A DNA stretch of 64,000 bases. Origin: Pseudomonas sp. LP_7_YM (GTDB lineage Bacteria > Pseudomonadota > Gammaproteobacteria > Pseudomonadales > Pseudomonadaceae). Below, one piece after another: positions 36,828-47,572 of the stretch (the first letter of the stretch is position 1; each line of letters begins with the position of its first letter). The translations under genes and the position numbers were made by a program. Location of the stretch: NCBI RefSeq assembly GCF_004364435.1, contig NZ_SOCT01000008.1:113047-177046 (forward strand), given 5' to 3'. The notes under the pieces are model-generated. The model saw nothing but the letters and a program-made list of their open reading frames with translations. It was not told the origin of the DNA and made no database searches.

Positions 36828-38225
36828 TCATTCCGATGCGTCGGCACCCGCGCGTTTACGCTTGCCCACGCCGCTGCGACGACGCTTGCGCGGACCCTGA
36901 CCGGTGGCTTCGGACTTGCTGCCCAGATCGCGAATCATGTCGCGACGGCCTGAGTCGTTGGCGTCCTGATACTCGGTCCACCAATCGCCCAGACCGTCGG
37001 TTTCCTCGCCTGCGGATTCACGCAGCAATAGGAAATCGTAACCGGCACGGAACCGCGAGTTATCCAGCAGCAAGTCAGCACGCTTGCCCGAACGGCGTGG
37101 CAGCCGTTCCTGCATGTCCCAGATTTCGCGGATAGGCAGGGTAAAGCGTTTCGGAATCGCGATGCGCTGGCATTGCTCGGCAATCAGTTCATGGGCGGCG
37201 TCGTTCATCGCCTGAATAGGTGGCGCGCCTCGTTCCTGCAGACGCAGCACGCGCGCAGGCAGGGCAGGCCACAGCAAGGCGGCAAACAGGAATGCCGGGG
37301 TTACCGGTTTGGTCTGGCGCACGCGTAGATCGGTATTGGCCAGGGCCTCGCTGATCAACGTGTGGGTATAGGTCGGGTTGTATTCCAGGGCTCTGGAACT
37401 GGCCGGGAATAGCGGTTCGAACAATTCCAGATCAACCAGCATCTCGAAGCTTGCCTCGGCGTAACCGGACAGGAACAGCTTTAGCACTTCTTCAAACAGG
37501 CGGGCCGAAGGGATGTCGCGCAACATCGGCGCCAGTTGACGAATCGGCGTGGCGCTGTGTTTTTCGATGCCGAAATCAAGCTTGGCGGCGAAGCGCACGG
37601 CACGCAGCATGCGTACCGGGTCTTCCTTATAGCGCTGCTCAGGATCACCAATCAGGCGGATCAGACGATTGCGGATGTCGTGTACGCCGTTGGCGTAATC
37701 AAGCACCCGTTCAGTGACCGGGTCGTAGTACAGGGCATTGATGGTGAAGTCGCGACGCTGAGCGTCGTCCTCCAGCGTGCCGTAGACGTTGTCGCGCAGA
37801 ATCCGTCCGCTCTCGTTGCGAGAAGACTGGTTGCTGTCTTCTTCCTCATCATCCTGAGGATGATTGGCGCGGAAAGTCGCCACTTCGATGATCTCGCGCC
37901 CGAAGTGGATGTGAACCAGTTTGAACCGGCGACCGATGATGCGCGCGTTACGGAACTCGGCGCGGACTTGCTCAGGCGTGGCGCTGGTGGCGACGTCGAA
38001 GTCCTTCGGTGTGATGCCCAGCATCATGTCCCGAACGCAGCCACCGACCAGATAGGCCTGGTAGCCTGCGTTTTGCAGACGCTCGACGATATTCACCGCG
38101 TAGCGGCTGAATTGGTTGCGCTGCAGCGAATGCTGGCTGCTGCTCAGCACTTCAGGCGTTGTACGCATGTGATGCTGCGGTTTGCGCGGTGGAGAACGGA
38201 ATGACTGGAACAGCTTCTTCAGCAT
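36828..38225 (-). CDS. pcnB: Poly(A) polymerase I
   Basis: Adds poly(A) tails to RNA 3' ends. The 465-residue protein has the nucleotidyltransferase motif YLVGGCVRDMMLGITPKDFD, RRDFTINALYYDP, and the RNA-binding region around DPVRMLRAVRFAAKL. The C-terminus is strongly basic (GPRKRRRSGVGKRKR). The ATG at 38225 gives the family N-terminus. Upstream is crcZ, so pcnB is probably transcribed from its own promoter or by read-through. Confidence 0.95.
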   Translation of the reverse strand: MLKKLFQSFRSPPRKPQHHMRTTPEVLSSSQHSLQRNQFSRYAVNIVERLQNAGYQAYLVGGCVRDMMLGITPKDFDVATSATPEQVRAEFRNARIIGRRFKLVHIHFGREIIEVATFRANHPQDDEEEDSNQSSRNESGRILRDNVYGTLEDDAQRRDFTINALYYDPVTERVLDYANGVHDIRNRLIRLIGDPEQRYKEDPVRMLRAVRFAAKLDFGIEKHSATPIRQLAPMLRDIPSARLFEEVLKLFLSGYAEASFEMLVDLELFEPLFPASSRALEYNPTYTHTLISEALANTDLRVRQTKPVTPAFLFAALLWPALPARVLRLQERGAPPIQAMNDAAHELIAEQCQRIAIPKRFTLPIREIWDMQERLPRRSGKRADLLLDNSRFRAGYDFLLLRESAGEETDGLGDWWTEYQDANDSGRRDMIRDLGSKSEATGQGPRKRRRSGVGKRKRAGADASE

Positions 38226-38410
38226 GGGATGCACTGTTTGAAGGAATATTCGGCCAATGACGAAGAATGACCGCACGATGGGCGGGGATTCTAGCATTTA
38301 GTCGAGGGATGGTGTAGGACGCAGCGCGAAGGCTGTGTGGAGGCGGTTCGGGCGGGGGCACAATATGCGAGGCGTTGAAGCAGGTATGCCGCTCTAAATC
38401 GCTGTTTCGC

Positions 38411-38781
38411 AAGCTACTGGGGGAGCCGAAGCTCCCCCAAAGTGTGTGCTCTTATTTTTATTGTCTGCTGGGCTTTTTATTTTTGTTGAGCGCCCAATTC
38501 ACGGCTTTCGCCTGTGAAATCTCCCAATCGGGAGCCAAGAGCAAACGGATTGCTTTGGTCGCTGTGCTGCAGTAATCAATCGATCCAACCAGTTCAGGCA
38601 CTACCTCAGGGTAGTTTTTGTTGTTCTCAGCCTGGTTGCGGGACGAATCCCTAATGCAACGCCTCTCCAAAAGAATCAGTTAGCTACGCCTCCGCCGTGT
38701 TGTTTTTGTTATGCGTGAGTCGGTTCGTATTGTTCTTGTTATGTTGGTTTTGCGGGTGACTGATTTTTGTTGTTCTTGTAC
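38411..38781 (-). ncRNA. crcZ: CrcZ-type catabolite repression RNA
   Basis: A roughly 370-base RNA in the canonical place between cbrB and pcnB. It would begin GUACAAGAACAACAAAAAUC and contains several A-rich AACAANAA-type motifs on the minus strand (for example at 38690-38705, 38730-38745 and 38760-38778), which in Pseudomonas bind Hfq/Crc and relieve repression. A sigma-54 promoter lies just upstream and a strong hairpin at the end. Length matches the described CrcZ RNAs. The TSS is set about 12 bases from the -12 element; ends are approximate. Confidence 0.85.
38418..38439 (-). terminator. Hairpin at the crcZ 3' end
   Basis: Perfect 9-base stem TGGGGGAGC/GCTCCCCCA closed, on the minus strand, by a UUCG tetraloop. 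No long U tract follows, so the precise RNA end is uncertain. Confidence 0.7.
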
Positions 38782-38791
38782 CGATATATAT

Positions 38792-38807
38792 AGCAGGAGG
38801 TGTGCCA
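38792..38807 (-). promoter_or_regulatory. Sigma-54 promoter of crcZ
   Basis: Minus strand TGGCACACCTCCTGCT fits the -24/-12 consensus (TGGCAC, N5, YTGC), with the GG and GC dinucleotides at the right distance. CbrB, encoded just upstream, is the expected activator. Confidence 0.85.
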
Positions 38808-38880
38808 ACTTTTGTGAAAAACGCTGCAGGACCCTGAATGCAGGGGTGTGGCAAAACGACGCTATCTTGCATGAGTAAGA

Positions 38881-38917
38881 AAAAGCCGGGGTGACGTTAC
38901 CGTACACCCCGGCTTTT
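38881..38917. terminator. Terminator after cbrB
   Basis: Inverted repeat AAAAGCCGGGGTG/CACCCCGGCTTTT with flanking A and T runs, so it can stop transcription from either side. It isolates crcZ from cbrAB transcription. Confidence 0.85.
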
Positions 38918-39067
38918 GTTACGCATCGTTGACGAAGTAACAGTTTTTTCACAAATTCGGTAAAGCGCGTTCCAGAGCCTTGGGGAGGGTTGGCGAGTCC
39001 TTGGCGGGGGAAGTTGGCAGGCGGCGACCTTGAGACCGCCGCTGCCGAAAAAACACGGGAAGAAGCA

Positions 39068-40507
<1,440 letters not shown>

Positions 40508-40529
40508 TGATTCGATACTCTCGACGGTC

Positions 40530-43484
40530 TCAGTTCACGGCGGACGTCGCTTCGACATGTCGCGGTAATGTCACCCGAATACGGGTTCCGCGTTGCTGCT
40601 CGGGGTCAGCCGGGCTGTCGATGGTGATTTGTCCATAATGCTCTTCAACGATGGAATAGACCAGTGCGAGCCCAAGGCCCGTTCCTTCCCCTGGATCCTT
40701 GGTGGTGAAGAACGGTTCGAACAAGCGGTCCATGATTGCTTTTGGAATTCCGGTGCCTTCGTCTTCAACGATCAGATCGACCGTGTGTTCGGACGCTTCG
40801 CTCCTGACCCGTACCGCGCTGCCCGCAGGCGAGGCGTCCCGAGCATTGGAGAGCAAGTTTATCAGCACCTGTGCCAGCCGCTGCGGATCGCCGTCGACCC
40901 AATGGTCAGGATTGCACAGGTTATAGAATTGCACTTCGAAATTGCGCCGGTTCAGGGCCAGCAGGCCAATGGCATCCTGAGCGACCTCGGCCAGACAGAC
41001 AGCTTCATCGGCGTGTTGATGACCGCCAGCGTGAGCGAAGCTCATCAGCGACTGCACGATGCGCGAGACGCGTTTGGTCTGCTCGATGATCTGGCTGCTG
41101 ATTTCGGTCAGTTCGCCGTCCTCTTCACGTTCCTCGCGAAGGTTCTGCGCCAGGCAAGCGATGCCGGTAATCGGGTTACCGATTTCATGCGCTACACCCG
41201 CCGCAAGGCGACCAATGCTGGCAAGGCGTTCGGAATGGACAAGCTTGTCTTCAAGCATCTGGGTGTCGGTCAGGTCTTCGACCAGAATCACCAGACCGCT
41301 GTTACCCGGAGCAAGAGGTTCGTCGATGGCGGCTTTGTGCAGGTTCAGCCAGCGGGTCTGGCCGTCCAGGCCCAGGCGTTGTTTGTGCAAGTGTTCGTCC
41401 GGCACATTGATGAAGCCGAGCAGCAACTGTCGCCATGGATCGGCGATAGTTTCCAGACGCGACCCCACCACTCGCTGGGCGCCGATGCCGGTCAACTCTT
41501 CCATGGCCTTGTTCCACATCAGGATCTCTTGATCCTTGGCCAGTGAGCACACGCCCATGGGCAGTTCCTGAAGGGTCTGGCGATGATAGCGGCGCAGGGC
41601 ATCGAGCTCGGCGGCCAGACCTGTCAGGCGTGAGTGATAATCCTCAAGTCGGCTTTCGATGAAGTGAATGTCTTCAGTGACGTAGTTTTCGCTGCCGGAT
41701 TTATACGGCAGGAAGGTTTCGACCATGTCCTGAGCGACGCTTGGGCCCATCAACCCGGAGAGGTTGGCCTCGATCCGGTCCCGCAGGCGGCGCAGGGCAT
41801 AGGGGCGACGCTCATCGAACGGCAGGTAAAGGTCGCGCAGCGCCTGCTCGACTTCCTTTTGCGCAGCTTTGGCCCCAAGCGGTTTGGCCAGCTGCGTGGC
41901 GAACTCCTGAGGGGAAACGGCGTGCAGTTCGCGACGCTGCGGACGACGCACATTGTCCACGGCGCAAGCCTCCGCGGCGCTGGCCTCTTCCGGGCTGGGA
42001 TTGCTGAACAGTGAAATCAGGGTGAAGACCAGCACGTTCACAGCCAGCGAAGCAATCGCCGCCATGTGCCAGCTGGTGTCGTCCAGCACGTAGATCATGT
42101 TCAGCAGCGGGATGTAGAAGCCCTGAAAGTTGCCGATCAGTGGGAGCAGCATGCTGAGCATCCACACCACGATCCCGGCGATCAACCCCGCCATGAAACC
42201 CCGGCGATTAGCGGCAGGCCAATACAGCACCGACAGCACCCCGGGCAGGAACTGCAAGGTCGCGACGAAGGCGACGATGCCGAGGTTGGCGAGGTTCTGT
42301 TTGGCGCCCAGCAGCAGGTAGAAGCCGTAGCCCGCCATGATAATGGCCACGATCAGGCCACGGCGTGTCCACTTCAGCCAGCGGTAGATATTGCCTTCGG
42401 CGGGCGGTTGATAGAGCGGCAGGACCAGATGGTTGAGCGCCATGCCCGAAAGCGCCAGCGTGGTGACAATGATCAGGCCGCTGGCAGCCGACAAGCCGCC
42501 AATGTAACCCAGCAGCGCCAGCGACTTGTTGTGCGCTGCGATGCCGATGCCGAGGGTGAAATATTCGGGGCTGGTGGTGGCGCCCAGTTTCAATCCGGCC
42601 CACAACACCAGCGGCACCGCCAGGCTCATCAGCAGCAGGAACAATGGCAGCCCCCAACTGGCACTGACCAGCGAGCGCGGGTTGAGGTTTTCGGTGAAGG
42701 TCATGTGATACATGTGCGGCATCACGATGGCCGACGCGAAAAACACCAGCAGTAAGGTACGCCACGGGCCTTCCTGCAACGGGGTGTGCAAGGCGGCCAG
42801 CGCACTCTGGTTTTGTAACAGCCATTGCTCTAGGCTCTGCGGGCCATCGAAGACGCCGTACAGCGCATAGATACCGATGCCGCCGATGGCAATCAGCTTG
42901 ATCAACGACTCGAAGGCGATGGCGAACACCAGCCCCTCGTGTTTTTCTCGGGTGGCGAGGTGGCGCGAACCGAAGAAGAGGGTGAACAGAATAATCAGGA
43001 TGCAGAAGGCCAGCGCGACATAGTCGCGCACCGGTTCGCGGGTGAGGATACTGATCGAGTCTGCGACGGCCTGAATTTGCAGGGCCAGCAGCGGCAGAAC
43101 ACCGATCAGCATGAAGATTGTCGTCAGCGCCCCGGCCCAGGTGCTGCGAAAGCGGAAAGCGAACAAATCAGCCAGCGATGAAAGCTGATAGGTGCGGGTG
43201 ATTTTCAGAATCGGATAAAGCAGCACCGGGGCCAGGAGGAATGCCCCGGACACCCCCAGGTAACTGGAAAGAAAACCGTAGCCGTATTCGTAAGCCAGGC
43301 CTACGGTGCCATAGAACGCCCAGGCGCTGGCATAGACGCCCAGCGACAGCGTGTAGGTCAAGGGGTGGCGAATGATCCAGCGCGGGACCAGCCCACGTTC
43401 GCTGATCCAGGCAACGCCGAACAGCACCAGCAAGTAGGCGGCGCTGACCAGAATCATCTGGGTCAGGCTAAAGCTCATCGGCAT
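40530..43484 (-). CDS. cbrA: Sensor kinase CbrA with SSF transporter domain
   Basis: About 984 residues. The first half is a sodium:solute symporter-like (SLC5) domain with about 13 membrane helices (begins MSFSLTQMILVSAAYLLVLF). A PAS-like region follows, then the kinase: AAGVAHEIGNPITG with the phosphorylated histidine near residue 765, NLLSNARDA (N box), DEGTGIP (G1) and GEGTGLGLALVYSI (G2). Start may be ATG 43484 or ATG 43478; both overlap cbrX. With CbrB it governs the carbon/nitrogen balance. Confidence 0.95.
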   Translation of the reverse strand: MPMSFSLTQMILVSAAYLLVLFGVAWISERGLVPRWIIRHPLTYTLSLGVYASAWAFYGTVGLAYEYGYGFLSSYLGVSGAFLLAPVLLYPILKITRTYQLSSLADLFAFRFRSTWAGALTTIFMLIGVLPLLALQIQAVADSISILTREPVRDYVALAFCILIILFTLFFGSRHLATREKHEGLVFAIAFESLIKLIAIGGIGIYALYGVFDGPQSLEQWLLQNQSALAALHTPLQEGPWRTLLLVFFASAIVMPHMYHMTFTENLNPRSLVSASWGLPLFLLLMSLAVPLVLWAGLKLGATTSPEYFTLGIGIAAHNKSLALLGYIGGLSAASGLIIVTTLALSGMALNHLVLPLYQPPAEGNIYRWLKWTRRGLIVAIIMAGYGFYLLLGAKQNLANLGIVAFVATLQFLPGVLSVLYWPAANRRGFMAGLIAGIVVWMLSMLLPLIGNFQGFYIPLLNMIYVLDDTSWHMAAIASLAVNVLVFTLISLFSNPSPEEASAAEACAVDNVRRPQRRELHAVSPQEFATQLAKPLGAKAAQKEVEQALRDLYLPFDERRPYALRRLRDRIEANLSGLMGPSVAQDMVETFLPYKSGSENYVTEDIHFIESRLEDYHSRLTGLAAELDALRRYHRQTLQELPMGVCSLAKDQEILMWNKAMEELTGIGAQRVVGSRLETIADPWRQLLLGFINVPDEHLHKQRLGLDGQTRWLNLHKAAIDEPLAPGNSGLVILVEDLTDTQMLEDKLVHSERLASIGRLAAGVAHEIGNPITGIACLAQNLREEREEDGELTEISSQIIEQTKRVSRIVQSLMSFAHAGGHQHADEAVCLAEVAQDAIGLLALNRRNFEVQFYNLCNPDHWVDGDPQRLAQVLINLLSNARDASPAGSAVRVRSEASEHTVDLIVEDEGTGIPKAIMDRLFEPFFTTKDPGEGTGLGLALVYSIVEEHYGQITIDSPADPEQQRGTRIRVTLPRHVEATSAVN

Positions 43485-43644
43485 CTCGTTGGCTCTGCAA
43501 TATGAATGTCACCACGATCAGGATCAGCCACAGCATGTAAGGCCGATACCAGGCGCCTGTCGCGTCGATCCACCAGTCCATGATGGCCGGTGAGAAGAGA
43601 TAGATGCCCACCACCAATAGCAGGACCAATCGATAAATATACAT
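43468..43644 (-). CDS. cbrX: Small membrane protein upstream of cbrA (CbrX)
   Basis: A 58-residue protein with two predicted membrane segments (LVLLLVVGIYLFSPAIMDWW and YMLWLILIVVTFILQ). GGGAGG precedes its ATG at 43644. Its stop overlaps the cbrA start by about 10-17 bases, so cbrA translation is probably coupled to it, as reported for cbrX in other pseudomonads. Confidence 0.85.
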   Translation of the reverse strand: MYIYRLVLLLVVGIYLFSPAIMDWWIDATGAWYRPYMLWLILIVVTFILQSQRDADEL

Positions 43645-43768
43645 TTGGCCTCCCGGGTTGAGTGCGACAGGACGTGAGCCGAAGGAGCGGCATGGTAACG
43701 GATGGTTCTCAGGCTGCAAGCGACGTTTCTGCCACCCTTGTGCTGCGATTTTCGGCAACCGCTCTGGC

Positions 43769-44656
43769 TCAGTCTATTCGAGCTTCTTCCAGGGCAGTGA
43801 CCCGTGGAATCAAATCTGCGCTCCAGTGAGTGATTCCCCAGTGGAGCACCTCGCGCGGGGTGCCGAATGACAGCTCGGCCGGAGGCGATTGACCCAGCGC
43901 GCGCAACGCTCGAATCAATAACGGCGTGGCTTCGCCGGCGGCGAGGGGCGGAGAACGATAGGATTTGCCCAGCTTGTGGCCGTCGGGTTGAGTGATCAAT
44001 GGAACGTGCAAATAACGAGGCTGGGGCAGGCCTAGCAACGCCTGCAGGTACAGCTGGCGTGGCGTGGAGTCCAGCAGGTCGGCGCCGCGCACGATGTCGG
44101 TAACGCCTTGCCAGCCATCGTCGAGCACCACTGCCAGTTGATAGGCGTACAAGCCGTCGCGGCGGCGAATCACGAAGTCGCCGACGTCGCGGCCCAGATG
44201 CTGGCCAAATTCGCCCTGCACTCTATCTTCGAAGCGGTATTCCAGTTCGGGCACCCGAATCCGGATCGCCGCATTTTCCGGCCAGTGCCCGGCGTTACGG
44301 CACAAACCCGGATAGAGGCCCTGAAAATTTTCCAGTTGCTTGCGCGAACAGGTACAGGCATAGGCCAGCCCGTGGCTGAACCAGCGATTGAGGATGTCTT
44401 GATAGGCACCGTGCCGGTCGCTTTGCTTGACCAGTTCGCCATCCCACTCGAAACCATAAGTTTCAAGCGTGTTGAGAATGGCTGTCTGGGCGCCGGGCTC
44501 TTCGCGTGGTGGGTCCAGGTCTTCCATGCGCATCAGCCACTGGCCACCGGCTGCACGCGCGTCGAGATAAGACGCCAGCGCCGCGACCAGCGAGCCGAAG
44601 TGCAGGTAACCGCTGGGAGTTGGCGCAAAGCGCCCTATATAAGAGGGGGATTTCAT
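43769..44656 (-). CDS. gluQ: Glutamyl-Q tRNA(Asp) synthetase
   Basis: Attaches glutamate to queuosine-34 of tRNA(Asp). The 295-residue protein is a truncated glutamyl-tRNA synthetase without the anticodon-binding domain: GRFAPTPSGYLHFGSL (HIGH-like), CTCSRK zinc site, GHKLGKS (KMSKS-like). The ATG at 44656 matches the family start. It commonly follows dksA, as here. The 174 bases before the terminator at 44831 show nothing else. Confidence 0.94.
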   Translation of the reverse strand: MKSPSYIGRFAPTPSGYLHFGSLVAALASYLDARAAGGQWLMRMEDLDPPREEPGAQTAILNTLETYGFEWDGELVKQSDRHGAYQDILNRWFSHGLAYACTCSRKQLENFQGLYPGLCRNAGHWPENAAIRIRVPELEYRFEDRVQGEFGQHLGRDVGDFVIRRRDGLYAYQLAVVLDDGWQGVTDIVRGADLLDSTPRQLYLQALLGLPQPRYLHVPLITQPDGHKLGKSYRSPPLAAGEATPLLIRALRALGQSPPAELSFGTPREVLHWGITHWSADLIPRVTALEEARID

Positions 44657-44830
44657 GGGGCTGATGGTACTGGAAATCGAATGTACGAAAAACCGGACGC
44701 TATGCTGGTTCGTGCAGGACACCATTGTGAGCGCTGTAGCGCCACGGCTCGCCGTCGGTAGCGGTTTTCAGGTCTTACCGCCGGCAGCCTGGCTGCGACG
44801 AGATTGATGCGAGATCGGTAAGGCGCACCA

Positions 44831-44862
44831 ACGACAAAAGACGCCGAAGCGTCTTTTGTCGT
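44831..44862. terminator. Terminator after dksA
   Basis: Perfect 14-base stem ACGACAAAAGACGC/GCGTCTTTTGTCGT with a UUCG loop on the minus strand, 15 bases past the dksA stop. Confidence 0.85.
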
Positions 44863-44876
44863 GCTCGAAAACAGGA

Positions 44877-45320
44877 TCATTTACCGACCTGTTTTTCCTT
44901 TATCTCAGCCAGATTCTTGCAGTCAACGCACATGTCAGCCGTTGGACGGGCTTCAAGGCGCTTGACGCCGATCTCGATGCCGCAGGATTCGCACCAGCCA
45001 TATTCTTCGTCGGTGATCAGCTGCAGCGTCTTGTCGATCTTCTTGATCAGCTTGCGCTCACGGTCACGGGCGCGCAATTCCAGAGCGAACTCTTCTTCCT
45101 GACTGGCACGGTCAGCAGGATCAGGGAAGTTGGCCGCTTCGTCTTTCATGTGATCGACCGTGCGGTCGACTTCCTGCATCAAGTCCTGTTTCCATTTAGT
45201 CAGGATCTTGGTGAAGTGTTTGCGCATGGGCTCGCCCATGTACTCCTCGCCCTTCGTCGGAACGTAGGGTTCGAAACCGCTAATCGTTTGATTGCTTTTT
45301 TGCTTTTCTTCGGTGGGCAT
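44877..45320 (-). CDS. dksA: RNA polymerase-binding transcription factor DksA
   Basis: 147 residues, normal for DksA, which works with ppGpp in the RNA polymerase secondary channel. The coiled coil runs about 35-105 and contains DPADRASQEEEFALELR with the functional acidic tip. The zinc finger is four-cysteine: Cys110, 113, 131 and 134. The ATG at 45320 has GAGGCGG upstream and is preferred to the longer frame. The rRNA-type promoter at the end of this window is a likely target class. Confidence 0.96.
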   Translation of the reverse strand: MPTEEKQKSNQTISGFEPYVPTKGEEYMGEPMRKHFTKILTKWKQDLMQEVDRTVDHMKDEAANFPDPADRASQEEEFALELRARDRERKLIKKIDKTLQLITDEEYGWCESCGIEIGVKRLEARPTADMCVDCKNLAEIKEKQVGK

Positions 45321-45479
45321 GAACGGACCGCCTCTCACTCTTCTAAGCCATTGCGCAGGGTAAAGATCCATCGCCGACGCCTGCCGGCCCTGCGGCTGCA
45401 AGCGGGCGAACTTACCAGATCGAATCAGGGCGCGCTACTCCCGGTTGTCGAGCTTGGCCCGGTAGCGCGTCTGCGGACT

Positions 45480-45626
45480 ATGACCGCAGCAAAAGCGCGC
45501 GGTTTTATATTATTTTGCATTGCCATCATTCTAGCCCCTCTTGCGACATCATCTGTGTTTGCGGCTCACCGAAAGCTGCCTTCGAATGCATCGATAAAAC
45601 CTGTGGCACCGAAGGCGGTTGGGTAG
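45480..45626 (+). CDS. Possible small secreted protein
   Basis: A 48-residue frame with a credible signal peptide (KARGFILFCIAIILAPLATS, cleavage near VFA-AH) and a short basic, proline-containing mature part. It lies between divergent dksA and the + strand aminotransferase. The Shine-Dalgarno is weak, and no family was recognised. Confidence 0.35.
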   Translation: MTAAKARGFILFCIAIILAPLATSSVFAAHRKLPSNASIKPVAPKAVG

Positions 45627-45667
45627 AATCGGCTTCTGTTCCGACACAAGCGACTAAAGGAAGCCCC

Positions 45668-46840
45668 ATGCCTCAGCCCTATAGTGCGCGCAGCCGCGCC
45701 ATCGAACCCTTTCATGTCATGGCGCTGCTGGCCCGCGCCAATGAATTGCAGGCGGCAGGGCATGACGTCATCCATCTGGAGATTGGCGAGCCCGACTTCG
45801 ACACTGCCGAACCAATCATCAAGGCAGGTCAGGCGGCGTTGGCTGCGGGCAAAACCCGTTACACCGCAGCCCGCGGTTTGCCTGAGCTGCGTCAGGCCAT
45901 TTCGGGTTTCTATCAGCAGCGTTACGGCCTCGGCATCGACCCGGAACGGATTCTGATCACTCCAGGTGGCTCCGGGGCGTTGCTGTTGGCCACCAGTCTG
46001 CTGGTCGATCCGGGCAAACATTGGCTGCTGGCGGATCCGGGCTACCCCTGCAACCGGCATTTTCTGCGCCTGGTAGAAGGCGCGGCGCAGTTGGTGCCGG
46101 TCGGACCGCAGGTGCGGTACCAATTGACCCCGGAGCTGATTGCACAGCACTGGAATCAGGACAGCGTAGGCGCGTTGGTCGCCTCGCCGGCCAACCCCAC
46201 GGGCACCTTGCTGCATCGCGACGAGCTGGCTGCGTTGTCCGCATCGCTAAAGGCTCGTGAAGGTCATCTGGTGGTGGATGAGATTTACCACGGCCTGACC
46301 TACGGCACCGACGCCGCCAGCGTGCTGGAGGTGGATAACGACGCCTTTGTCCTCAACAGTTTTTCCAAGTACTTCGGCATGACCGGCTGGCGTCTCGGCT
46401 GGTTGGTGGCGCCTGAAGCGGCTGTCAGGGATCTGGAAAAGCTCGCGCAGAACCTGTACATCAGCGCGCCCAGCATGGCGCAAACTGCGGCGCTGGCCTG
46501 CTTCGCGCCGCAAACGATCGAGATTCTCGAACAGCGTCGCGCCGAGTTCGGCAAGCGCCGGGACTTCCTGCTCCCGGCCCTGCGCGAACTGGGGTTCAAC
46601 ATTGCCGTTGAACCCGAGGGCGCTTTCTATCTTTATGCAGACGTCAGTGCGTTCGGTGGCGATGCCTTCGCGTTCTGCCGGCATTTTCTGGAAACCGAGC
46701 ACGTTGCGTTTACGCCGGGGCTGGATTTCGGGCGTTATCAGGCCGGTCACCACGTACGTTTCGCCTACACCCAAAATCTCCAGCGTCTGCAGGAAGCGGT
46801 TGAACGGATAAAACGCGGACTGCGGAGCTGGCAAGGCTGA
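45668..46840 (+). CDS. PLP-dependent class I/II aminotransferase
   Basis: A 390-residue fold-type I aminotransferase. TAARGLPELRQAISGFY, SPANPTGTLL and FSKYFGMTGWRLGW (cofactor lysine in FSK) are the conserved parts. The ATG at 45668 follows AAAGGAAG. It overlaps sfsA by one base (TGATG). The amino acid substrate is not evident; the place next to dksA and sfsA is typical in Pseudomonas. Confidence 0.92.
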   Translation: MPQPYSARSRAIEPFHVMALLARANELQAAGHDVIHLEIGEPDFDTAEPIIKAGQAALAAGKTRYTAARGLPELRQAISGFYQQRYGLGIDPERILITPGGSGALLLATSLLVDPGKHWLLADPGYPCNRHFLRLVEGAAQLVPVGPQVRYQLTPELIAQHWNQDSVGALVASPANPTGTLLHRDELAALSASLKAREGHLVVDEIYHGLTYGTDAASVLEVDNDAFVLNSFSKYFGMTGWRLGWLVAPEAAVRDLEKLAQNLYISAPSMAQTAALACFAPQTIEILEQRRAEFGKRRDFLLPALRELGFNIAVEPEGAFYLYADVSAFGGDAFAFCRHFLETEHVAFTPGLDFGRYQAGHHVRFAYTQNLQRLQEAVERIKRGLRSWQG

Positions 46841-47562
46841 TGCGATTCTCCCCCGAACTTGAAGAAGGTCGCCTGCTGCAACGCTACAAACGCTTTTTGG
46901 CCGATATCGAAACGCCCAGTGGCGAACGACTGACCATCCACTGCCCCAATACGGGCTCGATGTTCAATTGCATGATGCCCGGTGGGCGTATCTGGTTCAG
47001 CCGCTCCAACGACCCCAAACGCAAGTTGCCCGGCACTTGGGAGATCAGCGAGACCCCACAAGGGCGCTTCGCCTGTGTCAACACGGCGCGTGCCAACAGG
47101 CTAGTCGAGGAAGCACTGCTGGCGGGCGTGATCACTGAGTTGAACGGCTTTACTTCGCTCAAGCGGGAAGTGGCATACGGCCAGGAGAACAGCCGCGTCG
47201 ATTTCCGTCTGGATTACCCGGACGGTCCGTTATTTCTCGAAGTGAAGAGCGTGACGCTGGGCTTTGATGACAGCGATGTTGCGGCTTTTCCCGATGCGGT
47301 CACTCAGCGTGGGGCCAGGCATTTGCGTGAGTTGGCCACGCTGGCGCGAGAGGGTGTGCGTGCGGTTTTGCTGTATTGCGTCAACCTGACCGGAGTCGAA
47401 GCGGTCAGGCCAGCCGAAGAAATCGACGCCGCTTATGCGGCCGCGCTCAGAGAAGCGGTGGCGGCTGGCGTGGAAGTGCTGGCGTATGGCGTGCAACTGA
47501 CGCCTGAAGAAGTGCGAGTTGACCGTCGGCTTGAGGTTCACCTGACCCAGACACCTGACTAG
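46840..47562 (+). CDS. sfsA: Sugar fermentation stimulation protein SfsA
   Basis: 240 residues with ERLTIHCPNTGSMFNCM and RVDFRLDYPDGPLFLEVKSV, hallmarks of SfsA, a nuclease-like fold that has been linked to DNA binding and maltose gene control in E. coli. Start TGATG overlaps the aminotransferase stop. Confidence 0.93.
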   Translation: MRFSPELEEGRLLQRYKRFLADIETPSGERLTIHCPNTGSMFNCMMPGGRIWFSRSNDPKRKLPGTWEISETPQGRFACVNTARANRLVEEALLAGVITELNGFTSLKREVAYGQENSRVDFRLDYPDGPLFLEVKSVTLGFDDSDVAAFPDAVTQRGARHLRELATLAREGVRAVLLYCVNLTGVEAVRPAEEIDAAYAAALREAVAAGVEVLAYGVQLTPEEVRVDRRLEVHLTQTPD

Positions 47563-47572
47563 CCGCGCGCGC

